A stretch of DNA of 5,675 bases from an uncultured Methylococcaceae bacterium (GTDB lineage Bacteria > Pseudomonadota > Gammaproteobacteria > Methylococcales > Methylomonadaceae). Under the pieces are notes generated by a model. That model was given only the letters and a program-made list of their open reading frames with translations. It ran no database searches and was not told the origin of the DNA. The stretch covers positions 1-5,675 of the forward strand of contig CAIMDR010000703.1 in assembly GCA_903839795.1 (NCBI GenBank), given 5' to 3'. Shown in pieces: positions 1-5,675 of this stretch (the first letter of the stretch is position 1; every line of letters starts with the position of its first letter). Made by a program: the position numbers and the translations under genes.

Positions 1-80
1 AGCCAACTGAAAAAACCGTAGATGCATTAATGAAGTTGGATCTTGCAGCTGGTGTTGATGTCCACATAAAATTGAATTAA
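1..80 (+). CDS. rpsJ: 30S ribosomal protein S10, C-terminal fragment (5' end outside window)
   Basis: This is the last 25 codons of S10, read in the frame whose first full codon begins at base 3 and ending at TAA 78-80. The residues PTEKTVDALMKLDLAAGVDV followed by HIKLN match the S10 C-terminus of E. coli, which has the same TVDAL and LDLAAGVDV segment, almost residue for residue. S10 is a 30S head protein and, as NusE, also a partner of NusB in transcription antitermination; that is family knowledge, and the residues involved lie mostly outside this fragment. It is the usual first gene of the S10 operon, so the operon promoter and any L4-binding leader would lie upstream of the window. It is followed 18 bases later by rplC. 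The identity is secure despite the truncation because both the residues and the position fit. Confidence 0.95.
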   Translation, partial: PTEKTVDALMKLDLAAGVDVHIKLN

Positions 81-98
81 AAATAGAGGAATTGGCAG

Positions 99-749
99 AT
101 GTCAATAGGTCTTATAGGTCGTAAATGTGGTATGACCAGAGTGTTTTGTGAAGATGGTTCATCAGTACCTGTTACTGTTCTCCAGATTGACTCAAACAGA
201 GTTACTCAGGTTAAAAGTCTTGATGTTGATGGTTATCGCTCAATTCAGGTTGCAGCGGGCGATAAAAAATCATCAAGAGTCAATAAAGCAATGGCTGGTC
301 ATTATGCGGCGGCAAATGTGACAGCTGGACGAGGTCTTTGGGAGTTTAGGCTCGAAGATGGTGAAGGCGTTGATTTATCTGCCGGTTCACAATTATCGCT
401 GGATATTTTTACTGCGGGTCAAATTGTTGACGTGCAAGGAAAAAGTATTGGTAAAGGTTTTGCTGGTGGTATCAAGAGGCATCATTTTAGCATGCAGGAT
501 GCAACGCATGGTAACTCACGCTCACATAGGGTGCTTGGTTCCATCGGTATGTGTCAAACACCAGGGCGTGTATTTAAAGGCAAAAAAATGGAAGGTCATC
601 TTGGTAATGTAAAAACAACCATTCAAAACCTGACCATTCATGCAATTGATACAGAGAGAAATTTAATTTTAGTAAAAGGCGCGGTGCCTGGAGCTAAAGG
701 CGGTGATGTAGTCATTACACCCGCTATGAAAATGCGAAATAAAGGTTAA
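99..749 (+). CDS. rplC: 50S ribosomal protein L3
   Basis: L3 (216 aa; E. coli 209) is an early-assembling 50S protein that binds 23S rRNA and sends a long loop toward the peptidyl-transferase centre. The N-terminus [14 protein letters not shown] is the L3 opening signature. GRGLWEFRL (about 78-86), [12 protein letters not shown] (119-130), QDATHGNS (133-140) and [12 protein letters not shown] (153-164) are all conserved L3 segments. Gln153 corresponds to E. coli Gln150, the residue methylated by PrmB. The start ATG is preceded by AGAGGA at 85-90 with 8 bases of spacing and fits the family N-terminus, with one extra Ser after Met. Oddities are Leu146 where E. coli has Pro143, and Met-Cys (151-152) where E. 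coli has Gln-Asn, both in the loop near the catalytic centre. The C-terminus is slightly extended. It lies three bases before rplD and is presumably co-transcribed with it. Confidence 0.98.
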   Translation: MSIGLIGRKCGMTRVFCEDGSSVPVTVLQIDSNRVTQVKSLDVDGYRSIQVAAGDKKSSRVNKAMAGHYAAANVTAGRGLWEFRLEDGEGVDLSAGSQLSLDIFTAGQIVDVQGKSIGKGFAGGIKRHHFSMQDATHGNSRSHRVLGSIGMCQTPGRVFKGKKMEGHLGNVKTTIQNLTIHAIDTERNLILVKGAVPGAKGGDVVITPAMKMRNKG

Positions 750-752
750 GTC

Positions 753-1373
753 ATGGGTTTGCAAATACCTGCTTTAAATGAACAAGACTCATCCGGAAAT
801 GCACAAGTAATTGAAAGTGTTTTTGGTCAGTCTTTTAATGAAACATTAGTGCATCAATTGGTAACTCGTTACCTGGCTGGAGCGCGTGCTGGTACTAAAG
901 CACAAAAAACCAGATCTGATGTTAGTGGTGGTGGATCAAAGCCATGGAGACAAAAAGGGACAGGCCGCGCAAGATCTGGTACAATACGCAGTCCGATTTG
1001 GCGTACTGGTGGTGTTGCATTTGCTGCGAGACCCAGATCGTATGATCAGAAGCTAAACAAAAAGATGTTTCGTGTTGGCGTACGTTCAATTTTGTCTGAA
1101 TTACTTAGACAAAATCGTTTGGTAGTAAGCACTGATATTCTTCCTGTTTCAGTTAAAACGAAAGAATTAAATGAAAAACTAAAGAAAATTGATGCCAAGC
1201 GGATATTAATTGTTGTTGAAAGTGTAGATGCAAATTTAGCCTTGGCTTCAAGAAATATTCCTTATGTACAAGTTATTGAGGCTGTAAATTTAAATCCGGT
1301 TCTTCTGGTTTCGGCTGATAAAGTAATTGCTACGCCAGGTGCGTTGAAGCAATTAGAGGAGCGCTTGGCATGA
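753..1373 (+). CDS. rplD: 50S ribosomal protein L4
   Basis: L4 (206 aa; E. coli 201) is a 50S protein with a globular surface domain and an extended loop lining the exit-tunnel constriction opposite L22. [20 protein letters not shown] (about 29-48) matches the family helix. The loop [20 protein letters not shown] (63-82) is essentially that of E. coli. Lys68 corresponds to E. coli Lys63, a position where macrolide-resistance changes are known, and it is unchanged here. [14 protein letters not shown] (112-125) is also typical. The N-terminus has about five more residues than E. coli. The start ATG has AAAGG at 741-745, overlapping the rplC end, with 7 bases of spacing. The gene overlaps rplW by four bases (ATGA). 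In E. coli L4 represses its own operon through the leader before rpsJ; that site is not in the window, so the same control here is only inferred. Confidence 0.98.
   Translation: MGLQIPALNEQDSSGNAQVIESVFGQSFNETLVHQLVTRYLAGARAGTKAQKTRSDVSGGGSKPWRQKGTGRARSGTIRSPIWRTGGVAFAARPRSYDQKLNKKMFRVGVRSILSELLRQNRLVVSTDILPVSVKTKELNEKLKKIDAKRILIVVESVDANLALASRNIPYVQVIEAVNLNPVLLVSADKVIATPGALKQLEERLA
1355..1361 (+). promoter_or_regulatory. Ribosome-binding site of rplW inside rplD
   Basis: AGAGGAG lies within the last codons of rplD, 8 bases before the rplW ATG. It is the strongest Shine-Dalgarno match in the window and supports the start codon that overlaps the rplD stop. Confidence 0.75.
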
Positions 1374-1669
1374 GTATAAACAAATATCAGTTGGCGGGAG
1401 TTCTTGAGGCACCCATTATTTCTGAAAAGAGTACGACTGCTGCAGAAAAATATAAACAATTTGTTTTCAAAGTGCAAAGACAGGCAACAAAAAAACAAGT
1501 AAAAAATGCAGTAGAATTAATGTTTGGTGTTGAAGTGGATTCTGTTCAGGTATTGAACGTGAAAGGCAAGCAGAAAAAAGTTGGTCGAACATTAGGCCAA
1601 AGATCAGATTGGAAGAAAGCTTATGTTAAGCTAAAGCCTGGTCATGACATAGAATTCTCTGCTGCTTAA
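1370..1669 (+). CDS. rplW: 50S ribosomal protein L23
   Basis: L23 (99 aa; E. coli 100) sits at the exit of the polypeptide tunnel and is the main docking site for trigger factor and the signal recognition particle. The N-terminal [11 protein letters not shown] (about 11-21) is the family motif. Glu19 aligns with E. coli Glu18, the residue known for trigger factor contact. [20 protein letters not shown] (63-82) is the conserved rRNA-binding C-terminal segment. The start ATG overlaps the rplD stop in an ATGA junction and has a strong AGAGGAG at 1355-1361 inside rplD, 8 bases away, so translation is probably both coupled and independently initiated. The first ten residues ([10 protein letters not shown]) differ from E. 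coli, as is usual for this variable N-terminus. Nothing is broken or missing. Confidence 0.97.
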   Translation: MSINKYQLAGVLEAPIISEKSTTAAEKYKQFVFKVQRQATKKQVKNAVELMFGVEVDSVQVLNVKGKQKKVGRTLGQRSDWKKAYVKLKPGHDIEFSAA

Positions 1670-1691
1670 TTTATTAAAGTGATAGATCAAT

Positions 1692-1695
1692 AGGA
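1692..1695 (+). promoter_or_regulatory. Probable, loosely spaced ribosome-binding site of rplB
   Basis: AGGA lies 13 bases before the rplB ATG, further than usual. A second, weaker candidate, AGAAAG at 1702-1707, is too close. The rplB start itself is fixed by protein homology, not by this site. Which of the two sites is used cannot be decided by reading. Confidence 0.4.
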
Positions 1696-1708
1696 AACGG
1701 TAGAAAGC

Positions 1709-2536
1709 ATGGCGATTGTAAAATCAAAACCGACGTCACCGGGATCACGGTTTGTTGTTCGCATCAAAAATGATGATTTACATAAAGGCAAACCTTATGC
1801 ACCTTTACTTGCTAAAAAAAGTAAAAGTGGCGGTCGTAATAATCAGGGGCGTATAACTACGCGTCATATTGGTGGTGGTCATAAGCAACACTACCGTATT
1901 ATTGATTTTAAAAGGAATAAGTTTGATATTCCTGCTGTTGTAGAGCGTCTGGAATACGACCCTAACAGAACTGCGAACATAGCTTTGATATTGTTCAAAG
2001 ATGGTGAGCGTAGATATATTATAGCCCCTAAAGGCTTGGTGGTTGGGCAGGAAATTCTGTCATCAGATACTGTTCCTGTAAAGCCAGGTAACTGTATGCC
2101 GCTAAGAAACATACCTATGGGTACAACTGTTCACTGCGTGGAATTAAAGCCAGGCAAGGGAGCTCAGGTGGCCAGAAGTGCCGGAACATCGGTTCAATTA
2201 GTAGCAAGAGACGGAGCTCATGCAACAATTAGAATGCGTTCAGGTGAGATGCGCAAAGTTATGGCTGATTGTCGAGCTGTAATTGGTGAGGTGTCTAATT
2301 CTGAGCACAATTTGGCTTCCCTTGGCAAAGCCGGTGCGTCAAGATGGCGTGGTGTTCGTCCTACCGTTCGCGGTGTGGTAATGAACCCGGTTGATCATCC
2401 GCATGGTGGTGGTGAAGGTCGTACATCGGGTGGTAGACATCCCGTGTCACCTTGGGGTATGCCAACTAAAGGCTATAAAACAAGAAAAAACAAACGTACT
2501 GATAATATGATTATCAGACGTCGTAAGCAGAAATAG
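1709..2536 (+). CDS. rplB: 50S ribosomal protein L2
   Basis: L2 (275 aa; E. coli 273) is a large, highly conserved 50S protein needed for subunit association and peptidyl-transferase activity. It starts [17 protein letters not shown], as in the family. [20 protein letters not shown] occupies 41-60, [19 protein letters not shown] 75-93, and the RNA-binding C-terminal region [17 protein letters not shown] 206-222. [13 protein letters not shown] spans 225-237. His230 (counting Met) corresponds to the E. coli residue usually called His229, which is implicated in peptidyl transfer. The basic tail [19 protein letters not shown] is typical. The SEHNL and [10 protein letters not shown] segments look like Legionella/Coxiella-type L2 from memory. 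The gene follows rplW after 39 bases, the longest gap in the window, and has a poorly spaced ribosome-binding site. Confidence 0.98.
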   Translation: MAIVKSKPTSPGSRFVVRIKNDDLHKGKPYAPLLAKKSKSGGRNNQGRITTRHIGGGHKQHYRIIDFKRNKFDIPAVVERLEYDPNRTANIALILFKDGERRYIIAPKGLVVGQEILSSDTVPVKPGNCMPLRNIPMGTTVHCVELKPGKGAQVARSAGTSVQLVARDGAHATIRMRSGEMRKVMADCRAVIGEVSNSEHNLASLGKAGASRWRGVRPTVRGVVMNPVDHPHGGGEGRTSGGRHPVSPWGMPTKGYKTRKNKRTDNMIIRRRKQK

Positions 2537-2538
2537 AG

Positions 2539-2542
2539 AGGA
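2539..2542 (+). promoter_or_regulatory. Ribosome-binding site deciding the GTG start of rpsS
   Basis: AGGA within AGAGAGGA (2535-2542) overlaps the rplB stop and sits 6 bases before GTG 2549. No in-frame ATG offers the S19 N-terminus, so this site and the homology together fix the GTG start. Confidence 0.75.
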
Positions 2543-2548
2543 ATTAGC

Positions 2549-2821
2549 GTGCCGCGTTCAATTAAAAAAGGTCCTTTTATTGATCATCATCTTCTTAAAA
2601 AAGTTGAGGATGCTGTAAGTAGCAATAACCGGAAACCGATTAAAACATGGTCAAGAAGATCAATGATTATTCCAGATATGCTGGGCTTAACTATTGCAAT
2701 CCATAATGGGCGCCTGCATATCCCAGTTCTCATTTCTGAGAACATGGTAGGGCATAAATTAGGAGAGTTTGCTCCCACTCGAACATATAAAGGCCACGTG
2801 GCTGATAAGAAATCTAGGTAG
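2549..2821 (+). CDS. rpsS: 30S ribosomal protein S19 (GTG start)
   Basis: S19 (90 aa; E. coli 92) is a 30S head protein that, with S13, lies close to the A-site tRNA and to the L5 bridge. [19 protein letters not shown] (2-20), [19 protein letters not shown] (32-50), HNGRLHIPV (52-60) and the S19 signature [16 protein letters not shown] (68-83) cover the whole family domain. The start codon is GTG. It is chosen because the family N-terminus MPRS(L/I)KKGPF begins exactly there and because AGGA at 2539-2542 lies 6 bases upstream. The tail ends DKKSR, two residues shorter than E. coli and less lysine-rich. It is 12 bases after rplB and 8 bases before the preferred rplV start, inside the same transcription unit. 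Confidence 0.98.
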   Translation: MPRSIKKGPFIDHHLLKKVEDAVSSNNRKPIKTWSRRSMIIPDMLGLTIAIHNGRLHIPVLISENMVGHKLGEFAPTRTYKGHVADKKSR

Positions 2822-2822
2822 G
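2816..2822 (+). promoter_or_regulatory. Ribosome-binding site of rplV, favouring ATG over GTG
   Basis: AGGTAGG overlaps the rpsS stop codon TAG (2819-2821). Its second AGG (2820-2822) is 7 bases from ATG 2830 but only 4 from GTG 2827, which favours the ATG. Confidence 0.6.
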
Positions 2823-2829
2823 TTAAGTG

Positions 2830-3165
2830 ATGGAAATTTCAGCAAAATTAAATAACGCCCCTTTATCTGCGCAAAAAGCACGTTTAGTGGGTGATCAAAT
2901 TCGTGGAATGTCAGTTGAAAAAGCTCTGAATACATTGAAATTCAGTTCAAAAAAAGCTGCCGGTATTTTTAAAAAGGTTCTGGAGTCGGCTATAGCTAAT
3001 GCAGAACATAATGAAAGTGCTGATATTGATGAATTAAGAGTGTCTACCGTTTATGTTAATGAAGGGGCGACTATGAAAAGATTCAGGGCAAGAGCTAAAG
3101 GGAATGCGAACCATATCCTTAAAAGAACCTGCCATATTACAGTAAAAGTTGCAGAATTCGAGTAG
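2830..3165 (+). CDS. rplV: 50S ribosomal protein L22
   Basis: L22 (111 aa from this start; E. coli 110) contacts all 23S rRNA domains, and its long beta-hairpin forms part of the exit-tunnel constriction with L4. [15 protein letters not shown] (12-26), [10 protein letters not shown] (41-50), [19 protein letters not shown] (51-69) and [11 protein letters not shown] (97-107) align without gaps to E. coli. Met82-Lys83-Arg84, the site of a classic three-residue macrolide-resistance deletion in E. coli, is intact. The hairpin tip differs: Ala87 for Pro, Asn92 for Arg and Asn94 for Asp. An in-frame GTG at 2827 would add one Met. ATG 2830 is preferred because it gives the family N-terminus (E. coli begins MET) and better spacing, 7 bases, from AGG 2820-2822. 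The ribosome-binding region overlaps the end of rpsS. Confidence 0.95.
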   Translation: MEISAKLNNAPLSAQKARLVGDQIRGMSVEKALNTLKFSSKKAAGIFKKVLESAIANAEHNESADIDELRVSTVYVNEGATMKRFRARAKGNANHILKRTCHITVKVAEFE

Positions 3166-3174
3166 GGGCAGAAA

Positions 3175-3846
3175 ATGGGTCAAAAAGTACATCCAACAGG
3201 CATACGCCTTGGAATTGTAAAAGATTGGAATTCAAGATGGTATGCAAATAGCCAAGATTATTCAGTATTTTTGCACCAAGATTTAACAGTAAGAGCATTT
3301 ATAAAGAAAAAACTAGCTCATGCTTCTGTTAGTCGTATTCAAATTAATCGCCCTGCTAATAACGCGCACATAACTATTCATACGGCTCGCCCTGGCATAG
3401 TTATAGGTAAGAAAGGCGAAGATATCGATGCATTGCGTCAAGAAATATCTAAAATGATTGGCATTCCTGTTCAGCTCAATGTTGAAGAGATCAGAAAGCC
3501 TGAATTAGACGCTCAACTGGTTGCAGAAGGTGTCGCTCAGCAGCTTGAAAAAAGAATCATGTATCGCCGGGCAATGAAACGCGCAGTAACAAATACGATG
3601 CGTTTAGGAGCTGAAGGCATTAAAGTTAATGTTGGTGGTCGATTAAACGGTGCTGAAATTGCACGAAGCGAATGGTATAGAGAGGGACGTGTTCCTTTGC
3701 ATACATTAAGGGCTGATATTGATTATGCAACTGCTGAAGCACATACTACCTATGGAATTATTGGCATCAAGGTGTGGATATTCAAAGGTGAAGTATTCGA
3801 CATGGATGCACATACAGCGTCTATTAATTCTGAATCCAAGAAATAG
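3175..3846 (+). CDS. rpsC: 30S ribosomal protein S3
   Basis: S3 (223 aa; E. coli 233) lies at the mRNA entry channel of the 30S head and takes part in the ribosomal helicase activity with S4. [19 protein letters not shown] (2-20) is the family start. The KH domain carries [14 protein letters not shown] (72-85), with the GKKG loop at 78-81. Arg131, Arg132 and Lys135 in YRRAMKRAV match the E. coli residues linked to helicase function. [20 protein letters not shown] (154-173) and [18 protein letters not shown] (189-206) form the conserved C-terminal domain. After that the tail is short and only weakly basic ([16 protein letters not shown]), unlike the long Lys/Gln/Arg-rich E. coli tail. The ATG has AGGGG at 3164-3168, 6 bases upstream and overlapping the rplV stop. 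Confidence 0.98.
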   Translation: MGQKVHPTGIRLGIVKDWNSRWYANSQDYSVFLHQDLTVRAFIKKKLAHASVSRIQINRPANNAHITIHTARPGIVIGKKGEDIDALRQEISKMIGIPVQLNVEEIRKPELDAQLVAEGVAQQLEKRIMYRRAMKRAVTNTMRLGAEGIKVNVGGRLNGAEIARSEWYREGRVPLHTLRADIDYATAEAHTTYGIIGIKVWIFKGEVFDMDAHTASINSESKK

Positions 3847-3862
3847 ATGAAGGAACAAAGTC

Positions 3863-4276
3863 ATGCTTCAGCCTAAAAGAACTAAATTCCGTAAACAACA
3901 TAAAGGCAGAAATAACGGTACTGCTGTACGTGGATCATCAGTTAGCTTTGGTGAGTATGGGCTTAAATCAATTGGACGAGGTAGATTAACTGCCCGCCAG
4001 ATTGAAGCTGCTCGTAGAACCATAACTCGACATGTCAAGCGTGGCGGGAAATTATGGATAAGAGTATTCCCGGATAAGCCAATTACAAAAAAACCTTTAG
4101 AAGTTCGTATGGGAAAAGGTAAAGGTAGTGTAGAATATTGGGTTGCTCAGGTAAGACCAGGAACAATGTTGTATGAAATACAAGGTGTCTCTGAAGAACT
4201 GGCACGCGAAGCGTTTGCATTAGCTGCTGCTAAGCTCCCTTTAAAAACACTCTTTACCGCTCGGACAATAATGTAA
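3863..4276 (+). CDS. rplP: 50S ribosomal protein L16
   Basis: L16 (137 aa; E. coli 136) is a late-assembling 50S protein near the A-site tRNA elbow and is needed for full peptidyl-transferase activity. [17 protein letters not shown] (1-17) is the L16 start. [20 protein letters not shown] occupies 38-57, [20 protein letters not shown] 65-84 and [15 protein letters not shown] 87-101. Arg82 corresponds to E. coli Arg81, the substrate of the 2-oxoglutarate oxygenase YcfD (RoxA); the substrate residue is present, but the enzyme lies outside this window. [19 protein letters not shown] (112-130) is the conserved C-terminal helix. The ATG is preceded by AAGGA at 3850-3854 with 8 bases of spacing. The TAA stop shares its last base with the rpmC ATG, so L16 and L29 synthesis are probably coupled. 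Confidence 0.98.
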   Translation: MLQPKRTKFRKQHKGRNNGTAVRGSSVSFGEYGLKSIGRGRLTARQIEAARRTITRHVKRGGKLWIRVFPDKPITKKPLEVRMGKGKGSVEYWVAQVRPGTMLYEIQGVSEELAREAFALAAAKLPLKTLFTARTIM

Positions 4277-4467
4277 TGAAAGCAAGTGAATTACGCCAAA
4301 AATCAAAAGACGAATTAGGGACTATGTTGCTCGATTTATCACGCGAGCGATTTAATCTTAAAATGCAAAAAGGTACTGGTCAACTGTCAAAACCCGATCA
4401 AGTAAAAAAGGTTAGACGCGATGTGGCACGTATCCACACCATATTAAATGAAATGGCGAGTGCATAA
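4276..4467 (+). CDS. rpmC: 50S ribosomal protein L29
   Basis: L29 (63 aa, the same length as E. coli) is a small two-helix protein at the tunnel exit beside L23, near the docking sites for trigger factor and [17 protein letters not shown] (1-14) and [15 protein letters not shown] (23-37) match the family, as does [14 protein letters not shown] (46-59), which holds the L29 signature. The ATG overlaps the rplP stop by one base (TAATG). The only Shine-Dalgarno-like sequence is a weak CGGA at 4262-4265, 10 bases upstream, so initiation probably depends on ribosomes finishing rplP. It is followed after two bases by rpsQ. Confidence 0.97.
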   Translation: MKASELRQKSKDELGTMLLDLSRERFNLKMQKGTGQLSKPDQVKKVRRDVARIHTILNEMASA

Positions 4468-4469
4468 CT

Positions 4470-4733
4470 ATGACTGAAAATGTAACTAAATTGCGGACGA
4501 TCACTGGTCGGGTTGTGAGCAATAAAATGGACAAAACTGTCACAGTTTTGGTCGAACGCGTTGTAAAACATCCCGTTTACGGTAAATACATTAAGAGTTC
4601 AACTAAAATGATGGCTCATGATGAACTAAATGTTTGTCAAGAAGGTGATGTGGTTGCTATCACATCATGCAGGCCATTGTCTAAGAACAAAACTTTTAAA
4701 TTAGTTCAAATCTTGGAAAGTGCTAAAAAATAG
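4470..4733 (+). CDS. rpsQ: 30S ribosomal protein S17
   Basis: S17 (87 aa; E. coli 84) is a primary 16S rRNA-binding protein of the 30S body with an OB-fold. [20 protein letters not shown] (8-27), [13 protein letters not shown] (30-42) and [20 protein letters not shown] (59-78), which carries the S17 signature, cover the domain. The N-terminus has about two or three more residues than E. coli. The start is two bases after the rpmC stop and has only a weak GCGAG at 4456-4460, so it is likely translated by coupling to rpmC. The C-terminus is short and ends SAKK. In the E. coli arrangement this is the last gene of the S10 operon, and the spc genes begin after it, as they do here. Confidence 0.97.
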   Translation: MTENVTKLRTITGRVVSNKMDKTVTVLVERVVKHPVYGKYIKSSTKMMAHDELNVCQEGDVVAITSCRPLSKNKTFKLVQILESAKK

Positions 4734-4741
4734 CATAAATT
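4713..4741 (+). promoter_or_regulatory. Weak candidate promoter before rplN (spc position)
   Basis: TTGGAA (4713-4718) and TAAATT (4736-4741) are separated by 17 bases. Each matches the sigma-70 consensus at four of six positions. The position, at the end of rpsQ just before rplN, is where the E. coli spc promoter would lie. In DNA this AT-rich such matches arise easily by chance, so this is only a candidate, and rplN may simply be read through from the S10 operon. Confidence 0.2.
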
Positions 4742-4766
4742 TAAATACAGAATGTAGGAATAAATC

Positions 4767-5135
4767 ATGATTCAGATGCAAACTAACCTTGACGTCGCCG
4801 ATAATAGCGGTGCAAAAAGGGTCATGTGTATCAAAGTATTAGGCGGGTCGCATCGTCGTTATGCTGGAATTGGTGACATCATCAAAGTCAGTATTAAAGA
4901 TGCTATACCCCGTGGAAGAGTAAAAAAAGGCGAGGTCTATAATGCCCTTGTCGTAAGAACGCGTAAAGGTGTTCGCAGACCAGATGGTTCTGTTATTCGT
5001 TTTGATGGCAATGCTGCCGTAATTCTTAATAACAATTTGCAACCACTGGGAACCCGAATTTTTGGCCCTGTAACACGTGAGTTAAGAGGAGAGAAATTTA
5101 TGAAAATTATCTCGCTTGCTCCTGAAGTTTTATAA
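4767..5135 (+). CDS. rplN: 50S ribosomal protein L14
   Basis: L14 (122 aa; E. coli 123) lies on the 50S subunit interface, contributes to bridges with the 30S, and is the docking site of the silencing factor Rsf[21 protein letters not shown] (1-20), [20 protein letters not shown] (21-40) and [18 protein letters not shown] (69-86), which holds the L14 signature, are present, as is [20 protein letters not shown] (95-114). The tail ISLAPEVL is identical to E. coli. One residue is absent from the loop after NNN (88-90), where E. coli has SEQP and this protein has LQP, which accounts for the length. The ATG has AGGA at 4756-4759 with 7 bases of spacing. This is the first gene of the spc group and starts 33 bases after rpsQ. 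Confidence 0.98.
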   Translation: MIQMQTNLDVADNSGAKRVMCIKVLGGSHRRYAGIGDIIKVSIKDAIPRGRVKKGEVYNALVVRTRKGVRRPDGSVIRFDGNAAVILNNNLQPLGTRIFGPVTRELRGEKFMKIISLAPEVL

Positions 5136-5150
5136 GGTAGGGTTAAAGAA

Positions 5151-5468
5151 ATGGCAAAAATTAAAAAAGGTGATGATGTTATCGTTCGTACCGGAAAGGA
5201 TAAAGGTAAGAGTGGTAGAGTAACCAAGATTTTAAAAGATAATAAGGTTTTGGTTGAAGGAATTAACCAGGTTAAAAAGAACCAAAAACCAAACCCGAAT
5301 GCAGGTGTTACAGGTGGGATAATTGTCAAGGATATGCCGATTAATATTTCCAATATAGGATTGTATAATCCTGAAACAAAGAAAGCAGATAGAGTTGGCT
5401 TTAGGTTTTTAGAAGATGGAAAGAAAGTCAGATATTTTAAATCAACAAACGAAGTTGTTGATGTGTAA
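5151..5468 (+). CDS. rplX: 50S ribosomal protein L24
   Basis: L24 (105 aa; E. coli 104) is an assembly-initiating protein that binds the 5' end of 23S rRNA and sits near the tunnel exit. The N-terminal KOW motif spans roughly residues 4-31 ([20 protein letters not shown], then VTKIL). [18 protein letters not shown] (33-50) and the C-terminal [19 protein letters not shown] (80-98) are the other conserved blocks. The start ATG has AGGG at 5139-5142, 8 bases upstream, and lies 15 bases after the rplN stop. The N-terminus is one residue shorter than MAAKI in E. coli, and the tail EVVDV is slightly longer. Gene order rplN-rplX-rplE is the usual spc order. Confidence 0.98.
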   Translation: MAKIKKGDDVIVRTGKDKGKSGRVTKILKDNKVLVEGINQVKKNQKPNPNAGVTGGIIVKDMPINISNIGLYNPETKKADRVGFRFLEDGKKVRYFKSTNEVVDV

Positions 5469-5482
5469 GGTGCAGATGAATC

Positions 5483-5675
5483 ATGGCTAGATTAGAAACA
5501 GTATATAAAGAAAAAATACTTCCTGCATTAGTTGAGCAATTTGCTTATAAATCTATTATGCAGGCTCCTCGCATCACTAAAATCACACTCAATATGGGTG
5601 TGGGCGGTGCTGTAGCTGACAAGAAAGTTCTGCAATCTGCACTTTCTGACATGGAAAAGATTTCCGGACAAAAGC
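5483..5675 (+). CDS. rplE: 50S ribosomal protein L5, N-terminal part (3' end outside window)
   Basis: The first 64 codons of L5 are present and open to the window end; the full protein is normally about 180 aa. L5 binds 5S rRNA together with L18 in the central protuberance and makes the bridge to S13/S19 of the 30S head. The N-terminus [12 protein letters not shown], then [20 protein letters not shown] (28-47) and EKISGQK (58-64), match the E. coli segments [20 protein letters not shown] and ISGQK. The start ATG fits the family N-terminus. The nearest purine-rich sequence is TAAGG at 5466-5470, overlapping the rplX stop and 12 bases away, which is longer than ideal. An ATG at 5476 is out of frame and hits a stop after four codons. 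Confidence 0.96.
   Translation, partial: MARLETVYKEKILPALVEQFAYKSIMQAPRITKITLNMGVGGAVADKKVLQSALSDMEKISGQK

Noticed and set aside
358..612. Second + strand frame inside rplC
   Set aside because: It lies entirely within L3, shows no recognisable domain, and the L3 frame explains the conservation.
1262..1498. Antisense open frame across the rplD/rplW junction
   Set aside because: It overlaps two well-supported genes, and its composition is what reverse-complemented coding sequence gives.
1670..1708. The rplW-rplB gap, considered as a promoter or regulatory region
   Set aside because: It is only 39 bases long, with no clear -35/-10 pair and no stable hairpin beyond what AT-rich sequence gives by chance.
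1891..2112. Antisense open frame inside rplB; similar ones lie inside rpsS (2587-2778) and rplN (4839-5042)
   Set aside because: Each is embedded in a highly conserved ribosomal gene with no independent family match.
4721..4735. Small inverted repeat TGCTA-AAAAA-TAGCA at the end of rpsQ, considered as a terminator
   Set aside because: The stem is only five mostly A/T pairs, there is no T-tract after it, and it lies in an operon expected to be read through.
4937..5353. Open frame of 138 codons on the - strand across rplN and rplX, with hydrophobic stretches
   Set aside because: It is fully antisense to two unmistakable ribosomal genes. The hydrophobic content arises from reading lysine-rich AAA/AAG codons backwards as Phe/Leu, and I see no matching protein family.
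1..5675. The possibility of a novel mobile, defence or biosynthetic system
   Set aside because: Essentially every base is used by ribosomal-protein genes in conserved order with short gaps, leaving no room or signal for another system.

Overview
The window is an uninterrupted stretch of the bacterial S10-spc ribosomal-protein gene cluster. All genes are on the + strand, in the canonical order rpsJ(3' end)-rplC-rplD-rplW-rplB-rpsS-rplV-rpsC-rplP-rpmC-rpsQ-rplN-rplX-rplE(5' end). Twelve genes are complete and two are cut by the window edges. Every complete frame is intact from start to stop, and I see no frameshift, insertion sequence, tRNA, rRNA, CRISPR array or foreign gene.

Organism: the proteins resemble Escherichia coli orthologues closely in length and motif content, including S3, L14, L16, L22 and L29, which points to a gammaproteobacterium. 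The DNA is AT-rich, with many codons ending in A or T. Some L2 features, such as the [10 protein letters not shown] segment and the [10 protein letters not shown] segment, remind me of Legionella/Coxiella-type proteins. The order-level guess is from memory and tentative.

Layout: bases 1-80 are the end of rpsJ. Bases 99-4733 hold the rest of the S10 operon (L3, L4, L23, L2, S19, L22, S3, L16, L29, S17). From 4767 the genes are those of the classical spc operon (L14, L24, start of L5). Intergenic gaps run from overlaps (ATGA at rplD/rplW, TAATG at rplP/rpmC) up to 39 bases, so no gene-free stretch deserves separate description. The spacing suggests one long transcript with heavy translational coupling. 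The 33-base rpsQ-rplN gap is the only place where a spc-type promoter might sit, and the evidence for one is weak.

Function: the products are structural ribosomal proteins. L2, L3, L4, L14, L16, L22, L23, L24, L29 and L5 belong to the 50S subunit and S10, S19, S3 and S17 to the 30S. L3 and L2 support the peptidyl-transferase centre, L4 and L22 form the exit-tunnel constriction, and L23, L24, L29 and L22 ring the tunnel exit. S3 and S10 lie in the 30S head near the mRNA entry side, and S19 contacts L5 across the subunit interface.

I did not find an undescribed system here. The points worth a second look are small: unusual residues in the L3 loop near the peptidyl-transferase centre and at the L22 tunnel tip, a shortened S3 tail, two genes with poor Shine-Dalgarno sequences, and a very short S10/spc junction.
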